32,593 nucleotides of DNA from Candidatus Accumulibacter sp. UBA704 (GCA_002304785.1 DBMG01000014.1:1-32593); one strand, 5' to 3'. Shown: positions 1 through 7,704, counted from the first letter of the stretch. Numbers and translations are program-made. The notes: generated by a model from the letters alone, not told the origin.

Positions 1-202
1 CGAAAAAAGTCAGCATTGATCCGGCCCCTTGTCCTGCTGTCATTTGAATCGTTCTGTCCCCCTGGTCCGGTGAGCTAAACCAGACGCAGGGCGTCAATGA
101 CCAAATTGAGTACTGATGACGATTGAAGCCGACTCGGGTAATAGAGGTGATAACCAGGCAACAGAGGACACCAGTCCTGAAGTCCTGAAACGAGATGGCC
201 TT
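1..202. other. Non-coding edge, no gene recognised
   Basis: No open frame of convincing quality on either strand and no recognisable RNA gene. It lies downstream of the minus-strand regulator that ends at 203, so it may hold that gene's 3' untranslated region. I saw no clear terminator hairpin with a T run. Confidence 0.4.
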
Positions 203-937
203 CTAGTGCTCTGCGCGTACGGTTGCTTCCGAAAATGAGTTGGCGTAGGTCAATGTATTCGCCTCATAGCACGTACAGGCAGCTATCTTCAATCCCTCGC
301 GGTTGAGGATCTTGATATTTCCCCGGTGATAGCTGATCAGCTTTTGGTTTTGTAGCGAAGTCGCCGCCTTGGTAACGCCGACGCGGCGTACGCCCAGCAT
401 GTAGGCCAGGAATTCGTGCGTAACATGAAACTCGTCGGAGTGTGCCCTGTCCTGGGACATCAAGAGCCAGCGCGCGAGGCGTGCTTCTAACACATGGAAT
501 CGCGCGCAGGTGGCTGCCTGCGCGAACTGTCTTATCAGCACATAAAGATAGAGTTTCAGCTGATGTTTTAGTGCCGTGCTATGTTCCAGTTCTCGGCAAA
601 ACGGTTCCGTGGCCATGCGTAACGCTTGTCCTTCGCCTTGTACTACGGCACGTAGCGGAGATATATCGACCCCAAGTATGAGGCTTATCCCAAGCATGCC
701 TTCGTCGCCGACCAGACCGACCTCAAGGCTGGGCCGTCCGTCTTCTATCGTTGATACCAGGGAAATGAAGCTTTCAGTGGGGAAATAGACGTGGCTAATA
801 GGTTCGCCCGGCTCGTTAAGCAGTTCTGCAAACCCCAACTCGACGATTTCACATCGTTCCAGAAAACGCAGACGATCCTTGTCGGGCAAGGATGCAAGCA
901 GCCGATTGGAAGTGTTGGCAGGATGGGTATGCGACAC
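203..937 (-). CDS. Crp/Fnr-family transcriptional regulator (paralogue 1)
   Basis: Cytoplasmic DNA-binding regulator of about 244 residues. The N-terminal two thirds (about 15-125) is a cyclic-nucleotide-binding-type beta roll (motifs NEPGEPISHVYFP and SPLRAVVQ). A long dimerisation helix follows, then a C-terminal winged helix at about 173-205 with the recognition segment LGVRRVGVTKAA. The Fnr N-terminal Fe-S cysteines are absent and the Crp cAMP pocket signature is not recognisable, so the ligand is unknown. A C-x-C pair (CTCY, about residues 221-223) lies near the C-terminus and is shared with the second regulator at 4434-5165. I chose GTG at 937 because MSHTHPANTSNRLLASLPDKD fits the usual family N-terminus; the longer TTG start at 997 has no ribosome site. 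A TGTnCG-type dyad sits 138 bp upstream with a -10-like TAGATT, suggesting autoregulation. Family assignment is firm; target and signal are inferred. Confidence 0.9.
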   Translation of the reverse strand: MSHTHPANTSNRLLASLPDKDRLRFLERCEIVELGFAELLNEPGEPISHVYFPTESFISLVSTIEDGRPSLEVGLVGDEGMLGISLILGVDISPLRAVVQGEGQALRMATEPFCRELEHSTALKHQLKLYLYVLIRQFAQAATCARFHVLEARLARWLLMSQDRAHSDEFHVTHEFLAYMLGVRRVGVTKAATSLQNQKLISYHRGNIKILNREGLKIAACTCYEANTLTYANSFSEATVRAEH

Positions 938-1075
938 GAGGATTCTCTCTGAATTGACGAACAACTCTGGCGGCTTGTGGAGGCGATTGCTCTGCAATCG
1001 TGATGTCGACGGCGAATTGGCGGAGAACTACTATCCCAACCTTTTTTAAATCTAGGGCGACAACGAAGGATTGTC

Positions 1076-1091
1076 TGCGCGCTAGCGCACA
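1076..1091 (-). promoter_or_regulatory. Dyad operator 1, upstream of crp-like gene 1
   Basis: TGCGCG-CTAG-CGCACA: one mismatch to TGTnCG-N4-CGnACA. The symmetry extends to TCTGCGCGCTAGCGCACAGA, so this is one of the most symmetric copies. On the minus strand TAGATT (1054-1049) lies 29.5 bp from the dyad centre, the class II spacing. Likely autoregulatory site. Confidence 0.65.
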
Positions 1092-1130
1092 GAGCACGCC
1101 CTGAATGTATTTCGGGCCATGAAAGGGACG

Positions 1131-2223
1131 CTATCGGGGTGTTTGCCGCTCGCATGGGTGCTCTTGGTCTGCGGCAGGGTTCTGCCAGCGGCCATTTCCT
1201 TCGATCAGCGAGTCGGCCTGTTCCGGCCCCCGACCAAGGCGCAGTTAAGGGAGAACGGGCCGAGTGGGGTTCAGGACGGGTTCAACGACCGCCCGAGCGG
1301 CTTTGACGGCGTCCTGGCGGTTGAAAAGTGCGCCGTTGCCTACCATAGCATCACCCAGAAGCCGTTCATGGGGCATTTCCTCGCCCGGGCGTTCGTCGAT
1401 AAGGCATAGCTCGTCCCGATCACCGACGAATTCCTTCCCCGTGCGCTTGACCCGGGCGGCGAGAGCCACGGCGGAATTCGGCGAGGGGCGGAATCGAAAA
1501 TGGTTGGCCATGCCGTCCGCCGGAACCGAGTCGGCGAACAACCGCTGCGGCGGCGGCTTGAGCTGCACGATCACCTCGGCAGCCGTCTCGGCCAGGGTGA
1601 TCTGCGCACTGTCCCCGTAATTGCGATTCCGGATGGATTCCAGGAACGGATTGGCGAATCTGAAATAGAGAATGTTCATGACCGCCTCCTTGCCCAGGAA
1701 GTGATCAATACGGAAGATCGACGCTTCCGGAAAGACCGTCAGAGCAATGCGCTTGGGTTCACGCGCGGAAGCAAGATCGCGTCCAAAACGGCTTTTCAAG
1801 GATCACACGCGCCTGCCTGGCCAGGCCCAAGGCGCCAAGTCCACGGCTTGTCGTTTCGAACAGTGCCGGCGGGATGGCCAGGTAATACGCCGGACGCTTG
1901 GCATTCCCCAGCGCCTTTTTGAGCGCTTCGTACGTCCCGGAGTCGCGGTAGTTTCCACTGAAATAAGCGAGCCGGGAAAGCAGCCGGCGCAGCGCCTCGG
2001 GGTCGTCGACGCCGCCTTGTTCCTCGATGCTCTCGGTCGCACGCGCGTGGAGTCGGGCGATGTCCCACTTCGATGAGGCCACGCCGACGACCGGGACATC
2101 GAGAACGCCACGTTTATCCATAGGGTAGAGGGCTGGAAGAATCTTCGCCCGAACGAGATCGCCCGTTATGCCGAAAAGCACGAGAGTGTCGGATCGTTCG
2201 TTGCCAAGGGGCGAGATTTCCAT
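1131..2223 (-). pseudogene. zwf: Decayed glucose-6-phosphate 1-dehydrogenase (zwf) pseudogene
   Basis: Remnant of the NADP-dependent first enzyme of the pentose phosphate pathway. The N-terminal part reads in one frame (2223 to about 1790: TLVLFGITGDLVRAKILPAL, the nucleotide-binding start, through RVILEKPF). A T run at 1785-1788 carries one extra base and shifts the frame. The second part (RDLASAREPKRIALTVFPEASIFRIDHFLGKEAVMNIL) contains the RIDHFLGKE active-site region. It then jumps in frame from ..AQITLAE to TAAEVIVQLKPPP, so roughly 120-140 residues usual for the family are missing. After the stop near 1245, the C-terminal motif GPEQADSLIEGNGRWQNPA continues in another frame to a stop at 1131. 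Two frameshifts and a large deletion make a working enzyme implausible. The assignment rests on strong recognisable motifs. Confidence 0.88.
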
Positions 2224-2279
2224 GTCTGACTTGCCCCCAAAGCGATTGAAGAAAGAGCGACGCGATCAGCCGGGTGCGC

Positions 2280-2777
2280 CTAGACGAACACCGGCTCGTC
2301 GGGCAGTTCATTCCGGTTGCTGCCGGACACCGGAAAATGTGTGATCAGATGGTAGGTTACAGCCTGAATCCCCTCCACGACACCGCGTTCGACGTCTGCC
2401 TGCTTGAAGGCCGCCTCCATCTTGCGGCAAATGCTCTCCCATTCCCGCGATCCGACCTTCGCATGAACCTGGCGATCGGCGACGATCTCGACGTCCCGGT
2501 CGGCGAGCAGCAGGTAGATCAGCACACCGTTGTTGTTTTCCGTGTCCCAAACGCGTTGCTGTGAAAAGACTTCGATCGCGCGTTCGCGCGCGGTCTGTCC
2601 CTGCAGGAGCGGCTCGATGTCCAAAGCGCCTTCGATGGCGAAACGTATCTCGCCCGTGTGGCTGGTTTCACTGGCCTTGATGGCTTGTTCAATGGCGGCC
2701 AGGGAATCCCGGGGAAAAACCTGATTGACGTGCCAACGAGTCATCAGAAGATGTTTGGCGATGCGTTTGAAATCCAT
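2280..2777 (-). CDS. TPM-domain protein, short cytoplasmic form
   Basis: 165-residue protein with a TPM domain (the YgcG/TLP18.3/Psb32/MOLO-1 fold; PF04536 from memory). Recognisable segments are IEQAIKASETSHTGEIRFAIEG, RAIEVFSQQRVWDTENNNGVLIYLLLADRDVEIVADR and ICRKMEAAFKQADVERGVVEGI. There is no signal peptide and no long membrane segment, unlike its upstream neighbour, so it is probably cytoplasmic or peripheral. ATG 2777 is chosen because GGGGAGG lies just upstream. It is the third gene of a lemA-TPM-TPM operon, starting 2 bp beyond the stop of the preceding gene. This pairing is common in proteobacteria; the biochemical role is not established. The operator at 4351-4366 probably controls all three genes. 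Confidence 0.85.
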   Translation of the reverse strand: MDFKRIAKHLLMTRWHVNQVFPRDSLAAIEQAIKASETSHTGEIRFAIEGALDIEPLLQGQTARERAIEVFSQQRVWDTENNNGVLIYLLLADRDVEIVADRQVHAKVGSREWESICRKMEAAFKQADVERGVVEGIQAVTYHLITHFPVSGSNRNELPDEPVFV

Positions 2778-2779
2778 TC

Positions 2780-3625
2780 TTACCACCTCCCCGATGCGCC
2801 GCCGCCGCCAAAACCACCTCCGCCGCCGCTGAAGCCGCCGCCTCCGGTGCCGAATCCCCCCGATCCTCCGCGATGGCCACCCATGCCGTATCCGCCCACG
2901 CCGCCGCCAAGCAGCGTAAACACGAACGCCAGGACGCCGGCGCCCAGCGCGATCGTTACCGCTCCGACGACAAACCAGGCGACGGCGGCTACGGCACCCC
3001 CGGTGACCAGCGCTCCGGGAAACCGGCCGAGTGCAGCCCGCAATACTCCGCCCAAGACCAGCGCGACCATGAAGATTATCGGCGCATACGACTCAAGTCC
3101 GGAAACGTCGCCGGAGCGCTTTCCGGACGGAGGCGGCAACGGTTCGCCGTCGATGACGCGCATGATCCGGTCCAGTCCGGCGCGGATGCCGCCATGGAAA
3201 TCGCCTTGCCTGAAGCGGGGCGCGATGACCTCGCTGATGATGCGTTTGCTGGTTGCGTCGGTGAGTGCGCCTTCCAGACCGTAGCCGACCTCGATGCGCA
3301 GCGCGCGGTCGTCCTTGGCGACGACTAGGAGGACTCCATCGTCAATTTTTTTGCGGCCGGGCTTCCATTGTTCCGCGGCACGCAGGGCATACTGCTCGAT
3401 CGTCTCGGGCGCCGTGGTGGGGACGATATGCACCACGATCTGGCTGCCTTTCCTGGCTTCGAAAGCCTGTAGCGTCTGCTCCAGGTTGGCCTTCTGTTCC
3501 GCCGTGAGCGTCGCGGTCTGGTCGGTGACGCGTCCGGTCAGCGGCGGAATGGCGATTTGCGCTCCGGCCATGAACGACCAGCAAAAGGCGAACGCCAGGA
3601 AGGCGATTCTTACCCAGCCGTTCAT
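2780..3625 (-). CDS. TPM-domain secreted/membrane protein with Gly-rich tail (YgcG-like)
   Basis: 281 residues. A signal peptide (about 1-23, ..FCWSFMAGAQ) precedes a TPM domain at about 28-160 (LTGRVTDQTATLTAEQKANLEQTL, GSQIVVHIVPTT, KIDDGVLLVVAKDDRALRIEVGYGLEGALTDA). Two hydrophobic stretches follow at about 180-245, and the tail is almost pure Gly/Ser with aromatic residues (GGHRGGSGGFGTGGGGFSGG). This is the classic YgcG-like layout: the TPM domain outside the membrane and a low-complexity Gly-rich end. Its ATG overlaps the lemA stop by 4 bp (ATGA at 3625-3622), so the two are translationally coupled. Members are usually found with LemA; a role in envelope maintenance is inferred and no enzyme activity should be assumed. 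Confidence 0.88.
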   Translation of the reverse strand: MNGWVRIAFLAFAFCWSFMAGAQIAIPPLTGRVTDQTATLTAEQKANLEQTLQAFEARKGSQIVVHIVPTTAPETIEQYALRAAEQWKPGRKKIDDGVLLVVAKDDRALRIEVGYGLEGALTDATSKRIISEVIAPRFRQGDFHGGIRAGLDRIMRVIDGEPLPPPSGKRSGDVSGLESYAPIIFMVALVLGGVLRAALGRFPGALVTGGAVAAVAWFVVGAVTIALGAGVLAFVFTLLGGGVGGYGMGGHRGGSGGFGTGGGGFSGGGGGFGGGGASGRW

Positions 3626-4230
3626 CGGGGTTTGGGTGCCGCCGTTCCGAAATCAACTTTCGGTGCCGAAGAAATTTCCTTCTCGTTGTCCACCGTGAAA
3701 TTGGGCTTCGTCTTGTAGCCGAAGGCCATTGCCGTGAGATTGGACGGGAAGGAGCGTACCGTCACGTTGTACTCCTGTACCGCCTTGATGTAGCGGTTGC
3801 GTGCAACGGCAATGCGGTTTTCGGTGCCTTCCAGTTGCGCCTGCAGGTCGCGGAAATTGGCATCGGATTTCAACTGCGGATAGTTCTCGGAAACCACCAG
3901 CAGCCGGGAAAGGGCGCCGGACAGTTCGCCCTGCGCTGCCTGGAATTTGGCGAACGTCTCGGGGTTGTCGAGCACTTCCGGCGTTACCTGGATGCTGCCG
4001 ACCCTGGCGCGGGCGTTGGTGACCCCAAGCAACACGTCCTTTTCCTGGGCGGCGAAGCCCTTGACGGTATTTACCAGGTTGGGAATCAGGTCGGCACGGC
4101 GCTGGTACTGGTTGACGACCTCCGACCAGCTCGACTTGATCTGTTCGTCGTTGCTCTGCAATGTGTTGTAGCCGCAACCGGTCAGGCTGACGGAAACCAG
4201 TGCTGCGAGGATCGCCAAGAGTTTACGCAT
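3622..4230 (-). CDS. lemA: LemA family lipoprotein
   Basis: 202-residue LemA protein. The N-terminus MRKLLAILAALVSVSLTGC is a lipoprotein signal with the acceptor Cys at 19. The rest is the helical LemA domain (YNTLQSNDEQIKSSWSEVVNQYQRRADLIPNLVNTVKGFA, SRLLVVSENYPQLKSDANFRDLQAQLEGTENRIAVARNRY). LemA proteins form long antiparallel helices anchored at the membrane; their molecular role is unclear. ATG 4230 is chosen over an upstream in-frame start because GGAG lies 8-11 nt before it and the lipobox follows. It is the first gene of the lemA-TPM-TPM operon. A dyad operator at 4351-4366 lies 120 bp upstream, with TAATCT as a possible -10. Confidence 0.93.
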   Translation of the reverse strand: MRKLLAILAALVSVSLTGCGYNTLQSNDEQIKSSWSEVVNQYQRRADLIPNLVNTVKGFAAQEKDVLLGVTNARARVGSIQVTPEVLDNPETFAKFQAAQGELSGALSRLLVVSENYPQLKSDANFRDLQAQLEGTENRIAVARNRYIKAVQEYNVTVRSFPSNLTAMAFGYKTKPNFTVDNEKEISSAPKVDFGTAAPKPR

Positions 4231-4350
4231 GTGATTTCTCCAATAACCAAGAAGACGCTTTCGCGTCCGTTCGGGCCTTGTTCGGACAATGATTCCTATG
4301 GCTCGAGCCACGCCCAAGGTAGCAGATTAGTCCGAATTTTGTGGAGTCGC

Positions 4351-4366
4351 TGTCCGGTAGCGCACA
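4351..4366 (-). promoter_or_regulatory. Dyad operator 2, upstream of lemA operon
   Basis: TGTCCG-GTAG-CGCACA matches the TGTnCG-N4-CGnACA consensus fully. Read on the minus strand it has the TATGTGCG left flank seen at many other copies. TAATCT (4329-4324) lies 29.5 bp from the centre in the direction of lemA. Confidence 0.72.
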
Positions 4367-4433
4367 TACCGGTGCGTTCAGGACGCGGCCGAATCCGCGT
4401 GTCCCACGCATGATAACCGCCGTGCCGGTGTTA

Positions 4434-5165
4434 TTACCGGGCTATCTTGTCCGGAAGGAGGCGGTCGAACTCTTTCTTGACCACGGCGTAGCACTCGCAT
4501 ACCCGTGCTTCCAGCCCTGGCCGGTCTATCACGGAGATATGGCCGCGCTGGTACTTGATCAGGCCGGCCATCTGCACGTTTCCAGCGGCTTCGGTGACGC
4601 CTTCGCGGCGGACGCCGAGCATGTTGGCGATCAGCTCCTGCGTCATTCTTAGTTCATTCGACTGCAGGCGGTCGACACTCAGCAGCAGCCAGCGGCAGAA
4701 CTGCTGATCGAGCGTGTGATGGCGATTACACACCGCGGTCTGCGCCATCTGGGTCAATAGCGCCTGGGTGTAACGCAGTAGCAGGTGCTGCAACGGGCCG
4801 CCGCGCTCGAATTCGGCTTTCAGTATCCGTCCGGGCAGGCGGTAGGCCACGCCGGCACTCTGCACGACTGCCCGGCTGGGAGTGCTTTCGCCGCCCATGA
4901 ACAGGGAAATTCCGACGACACCCTCGTGGCCGACGATGGCGATTTCGGCCGATGCGCCGTCTTCCACAACATAGAGCAGCGAGACGATGGACGTTGTTGG
5001 AAAGAAGACATGCTGCATCTGTATGCCGGATTCGTATACGACCTTGCCCAACGGCATCGAAACCAATTCCAGGTGCGGCAGCAGGCGTTCGTAGCTTTCG
5101 TCGGGCAGGACCGCAAGAAGGTGGTTCTGGCGGGGCGGTTGAGGGGTTGTCTGATGGGGGGGCAC
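4434..5165 (-). CDS. Crp/Fnr-family transcriptional regulator (paralogue 2)
   Basis: 243-residue regulator from GTG 5165, chosen because AGGAGG lies 7 nt upstream; the longer open frame to 5333 would run through the operator. It has a cNMP-binding-type beta roll at about 15-115 (LPLGKVVYESGIQMQHVFFPTT in spirit, GHEGVVGISLFMGGESTPSRAVVQ), a dimer helix with LLLRYTQALLTQMAQTAVCNRHH, and a winged helix at about 175-205 with the recognition segment MLGVRREGVTEAAG. The R-E pair aligns with Crp Arg180-Glu181, which read operator bases. A C-x-C pair (CECY, about 223-225) is conserved with regulator 1. No Fnr-type N-terminal cysteines are present. The protein is clearly a paralogue of 203-937 but diverged. 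Its promoter carries a full consensus dyad, so autoregulation is likely. Effector unknown. Confidence 0.93.
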   Translation of the reverse strand: MPPHQTTPQPPRQNHLLAVLPDESYERLLPHLELVSMPLGKVVYESGIQMQHVFFPTTSIVSLLYVVEDGASAEIAIVGHEGVVGISLFMGGESTPSRAVVQSAGVAYRLPGRILKAEFERGGPLQHLLLRYTQALLTQMAQTAVCNRHHTLDQQFCRWLLLSVDRLQSNELRMTQELIANMLGVRREGVTEAAGNVQMAGLIKYQRGHISVIDRPGLEARVCECYAVVKKEFDRLLPDKIAR

Positions 5166-5253
5166 GTGTTTCCTCCTTTTGTCAGGAGACCACCCGAAGG
5201 AGTGGTCGAAGGCGCTGAGACACCGGCGCGGTATTTTTCCGCTAGGTACAGTA

Positions 5254-5269
5254 TGTCCGATAGCGTACA
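5254..5269 (-). promoter_or_regulatory. Dyad operator 3, upstream of crp-like gene 2
   Basis: TGTCCG-ATAG-CGTACA, full consensus match, 88 bp before the GTG start at 5165, the shortest distance of all copies. A possible -10 on the minus strand is TACCGC (5233-5228, 28.5 bp from centre), which is poor. Probable autoregulation. Confidence 0.68.
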
Positions 5270-5318
5270 AAAGGCAATCGTTAGTTCTTGGAATGGCAGA
5301 ACCTGACGCCGGCCGCGG

Positions 5319-5446
5319 TATGTGCGAAAGCACTCATACCCGCCGGCAGCGAGCGCAGAAGATCACCATGCGCCGCGGCCGCCCTGCGGCGGGCACCTCT
5401 GGTGAATGCGCCGTCTATTTCAGCGGCGTCGCACTCAGGGCTTGAA
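5319..5446 (+). repeat. Diverged copy A of a 130-bp promoter-region duplication
   Basis: Aligns with 6322-6451 at nearly constant spacing. Both begin with TATGT.CGAAAGC plus CC.GCCG.CAGCGA, diverge in the middle, and end with TGAATGC..CGT, then CGTCGCACT..CAGG.CTTGAA. Copy B leads into the cfa-like gene; copy A leads into nothing recognisable on the plus strand, so it looks like an orphaned promoter region. Confidence 0.55.
5321..5336 (+). promoter_or_regulatory. Weak dyad operator 4 (orphan)
   Basis: TGTGCG-AAAG-CACTCA: perfect left arm, decayed right arm (two or three mismatches). It shares the AAAG centre with operator 5 at 6324 and belongs to duplication copy A. It may assist operator 3 or be a relic. 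Confidence 0.4.
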
Positions 5447-5544
5447 TCCACCCTTCAAGAAGGGAGCGGAACGGGCGATAGCCAGCATCGATGACTCTGG
5501 CCGCAAACGCCTCGTTTGAACCTTATGCAAAGGAGCTTGGCCGC

Positions 5545-6156
5545 TCAGCCGAAAAGCTTGTTGGCTGTCTCGGCGATCAACTTGCCCTGGAAGCGCGCAC
5601 CGCCAAGTTCGATCGTGCTCGGCTGGCGCTGACCCTGGCCGCCGGCAATCGTTGTCGCGCCGTACGGGCTGCCGCCGACGATTTCGTCGAGCGTCATCTG
5701 GCCCTGGTAGCTGTAGGGCAGGCCGACGATGACCATGCCGAAATGCAGGAGGTTGGTGATTACCGAGAATAGCGTGACCTCCTGTCCACCATGCTGGGTG
5801 GCGGTCGAGGTGAAGGCGCCGCCGACCTTGCCGTTGAGTGCGCCACGTGCCCACAGTCCGCCGGCCTGGTCGAGAAAACTGGCCATTTGCGCAGGCATGC
5901 GGCCAAATCGTGTCGGGCAGCCGACGATGATTGCATCGTAGTCAGGCAGTTCCGCCACGGTCGCCACCGGGGCGGCCTGGTCCAGCTTGAAGTGGGCGGA
6001 TTTGGCGACCTCTGCCGGTACCGTTTCGGGCACCCGCTTGACCTCGACTATGGCACCTGCCGAACGGGCACCTTCGGCGACGGCCTGCGCCATGGTTTCA
6101 ATATGGCCGTAGCTTGAGTAATAGAGAACGAGGACTTTTGAAGTGAATATCTCCAA
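5545..6156 (-). CDS. wrbA: WrbA-like flavodoxin / NAD(P)H:quinone oxidoreductase
   Basis: About 203 residues with the flavodoxin-like WrbA fold: the FMN phosphate loop after beta-1 (KVLVLYYSSYGHIETMA), DYDAIIVGCPTRFGRMPAQMASFLDQ, GKVGGAFTSTATQHGGQEVTLFSVITNLLHFGMVIVGLPY. WrbA proteins reduce quinones by two electrons, bind FMN as tetramers and are stress-induced in enterobacteria. The start is uncertain. No ATG or GTG lies near the expected N-terminus; TTG 6156 is used here. Oddly, GGAGATATTC precedes ACT-TCA-AAA at exactly the spacing where an initiator would be expected, as if the start codon had mutated. It diverges from the cfa-like gene, so operator 5 at 6324-6339 could serve both directions. 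The body of the gene is intact. Confidence 0.85.
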   Translation of the reverse strand: MEIFTSKVLVLYYSSYGHIETMAQAVAEGARSAGAIVEVKRVPETVPAEVAKSAHFKLDQAAPVATVAELPDYDAIIVGCPTRFGRMPAQMASFLDQAGGLWARGALNGKVGGAFTSTATQHGGQEVTLFSVITNLLHFGMVIVGLPYSYQGQMTLDEIVGGSPYGATTIAGGQGQRQPSTIELGGARFQGKLIAETANKLFG

Positions 6157-6321
6157 TTGAGGTTGCGGGTTTGGCCATGGTCTGCGGCGCGGGCGTGCGT
6201 TCGAGACAGCGGCCACCACACTGGATAACAGGCGCTGTGAAGTGTTATGGAAGAAATTCACACGTTTCCGCTTCAAGCACCGCTAGCGCCGCGCCTGAGC
6301 CGGAGCGCCCGGCCAGTCCCT

Positions 6322-6451
6322 TATGTACGAAAGCGCACAGACCGGCCGACAGCGATCATCCAGAATTCAACGTGTGCCCCATTTGCACGGCGGCACGGCA
6401 CATCGGTTGAATGCAGCGTTTCCTGCAGGAACGTCGCACTTCAGGCTTGAA
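6322..6451 (+). repeat. Copy B of the 130-bp promoter-region duplication
   Basis: Partner of 5319-5446; see that entry for the aligned blocks. It carries the full-consensus operator 5 at its left end and ends 29 bp before the cfa-like start codon. Confidence 0.55.
6324..6339 (+). promoter_or_regulatory. Dyad operator 5, upstream of cfa-mgtA (and wrbA)
   Basis: TGTACG-AAAG-CGCACA, full consensus, flanked by TTA on the left and GACC on the right as in other copies. CAGAAT (6361-6366) lies 29.5 bp from the centre towards the cfa-like gene, matching four of six -10 positions. The site is 140 bp before ATG 6480 and 168 bp before the wrbA start. Confidence 0.7.
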
Positions 6452-6479
6452 AAGGTTCCATCATGGGGAGGCACACTAC

Positions 6480-7646
6480 ATGAGCGCAATCACCCAGCCC
6501 ATTTCCCCCAGGTTCTATGAGCCGATCCTGCGCGGGATCCAGAAACACCTGAGCGACCGGATCACCGTTCCTTTTGAAATCCGGTTGTGGGGTGACCGGG
6601 TCTATCGTTTCGGGAACGGCGCGCCCGCCGTCGATATCGTGGTTCATGATCGCCGGGGCCTGCTGGCCCTCAGTCAGCTGGACGAACTGGGCATTTGCGA
6701 GGCGTACATGGACGGCAGCCTGGATGTGGTGGGAGATATGCTGCCGTTCGTCAGCCTGCGAGGAACCTTGAGCGACCGCCATCCGCTGCTCAACGTGTGG
6801 CGCCGCCTCGCGCCGTGGTTCCTTGGTCGCGTGACCACCAACCGGCAGGCTATCGCGGCACACTACGAGTTTGCCAACGACTTCTACCTCAAGTTTCTCG
6901 ACATCACCCGCTGTTATTCGCAGGCGGTGTTCGAGCGCGACGATGAGGCGCTGGACAGCGCGCAACGGCGCAAGCTGGATTTCGCCATTCAGTCCTGCCA
7001 ACTCCGGCCGGGTGATCGCGTTCTCGACGTGGGTTGCGGGTGGGGCAGCTTCACGGAACATGCCGGGCTGCGCGGAATCAAGGTCACCTCGCTGACAATT
7101 TCGCGTCAGTCGGAGACCTTCGTGAAAGATCTGATTTACCGCCTCCGGCTTCCCGCCGAGGTGCATTACCAGGATTTCCTGAGGCACTGCTCGCCGCAGC
7201 CCTATGACGCAATCGTGATTCTCGGGGTGATGGAACACCTGCCCGATTATCCTGCCGTGCTGCAGAGCCTGTTCCAGCTGCTTAAGCCCGGCGGGCGCAT
7301 CTATCTCGACGCCAGCGCCTTCCGGGAAAAATATGCCAAGCCGGCGTTCGTCTCCCGCTACGTCTTTCCGGGCGACCATTCCTACTTCTGCCTTCACGAT
7401 TTCCTCACGGCCGTCGCCCGAACCCGGTTCGACGTGCTGGAGGTCTATAACGACCGGCACAACTATTACCTGACCTGCAAGGCCTGGGCCGAAAACCTGG
7501 AGGCGGCGCGGGACGAGATCATCCGGCGCTGGGGCGAGGCGCTCTACCGTCGCTTCCGGCTCTATCTCTGGGGGTCGGCCTACGCCTTTCTCAACCATGG
7601 CATGGAAGCCTTCCGGGTGGTCCTGGAACGGCCGCAGGAAGTTTGA
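6480..7646 (+). CDS. cfa: Cyclopropane-fatty-acyl-phospholipid synthase family methyltransferase
   Basis: 388-residue SAM-dependent methyltransferase of the CFA synthase/mycolic acid cyclopropane synthase family. The N-terminal domain (about 1-115) has PFEIRLWGDRVYRFGNGAP. The catalytic domain begins with AHYEFANDFYLKFLDITRCYSQAVFE, then the SAM motif I VLDVGCGWGSF (about 181-191), and the later DAIVILGVMEHLPDYPAVLQ. CFA synthases add methylene bridges to unsaturated membrane phospholipid acyl chains, hardening membranes in stationary phase and acid stress. The C-terminal YNDRHNYYLTCKAWAENL matches the family end. ATG 6480 is preceded by GGGGAGG. Operator 5 lies upstream, and the MgtA ATPase gene follows after about 60 bp, probably co-transcribed. 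The exact substrate is not provable from sequence and some relatives are not true CFA synthases. Confidence 0.85.
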   Translation: MSAITQPISPRFYEPILRGIQKHLSDRITVPFEIRLWGDRVYRFGNGAPAVDIVVHDRRGLLALSQLDELGICEAYMDGSLDVVGDMLPFVSLRGTLSDRHPLLNVWRRLAPWFLGRVTTNRQAIAAHYEFANDFYLKFLDITRCYSQAVFERDDEALDSAQRRKLDFAIQSCQLRPGDRVLDVGCGWGSFTEHAGLRGIKVTSLTISRQSETFVKDLIYRLRLPAEVHYQDFLRHCSPQPYDAIVILGVMEHLPDYPAVLQSLFQLLKPGGRIYLDASAFREKYAKPAFVSRYVFPGDHSYFCLHDFLTAVARTRFDVLEVYNDRHNYYLTCKAWAENLEAARDEIIRRWGEALYRRFRLYLWGSAYAFLNHGMEAFRVVLERPQEV

Positions 7647-7704
7647 TGAAATCCGTCTCGCCGCTTATGGCAATGGTGCGGCCAGAGACTCAGGAAAGGC
7701 TGCT

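Larger units (their letters stand above)
5166..5544. other. Intergenic region with two dyads and half of a diverged duplication
   Basis: It holds the leader of the crp-like gene 2, operator 3, weak operator 4, and a segment (5319-5446) similar to 6322-6451. There is no convincing gene. The plus-strand open frames here have no ribosome site and no family resemblance. Confidence 0.5.
6157..6479. other. Divergent intergenic region wrbA / cfa-like gene
   Basis: It contains operator 5 and duplication copy B. A weak open frame (6411-6479) in frame with the methyltransferase is judged leader, because GGGGAGG sits directly before ATG 6480. Confidence 0.5.

Noticed and set aside
1..202. Edge of an insertion sequence
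   Set aside because: No terminal inverted repeat, no transposase fragment and no target duplication could be shown.
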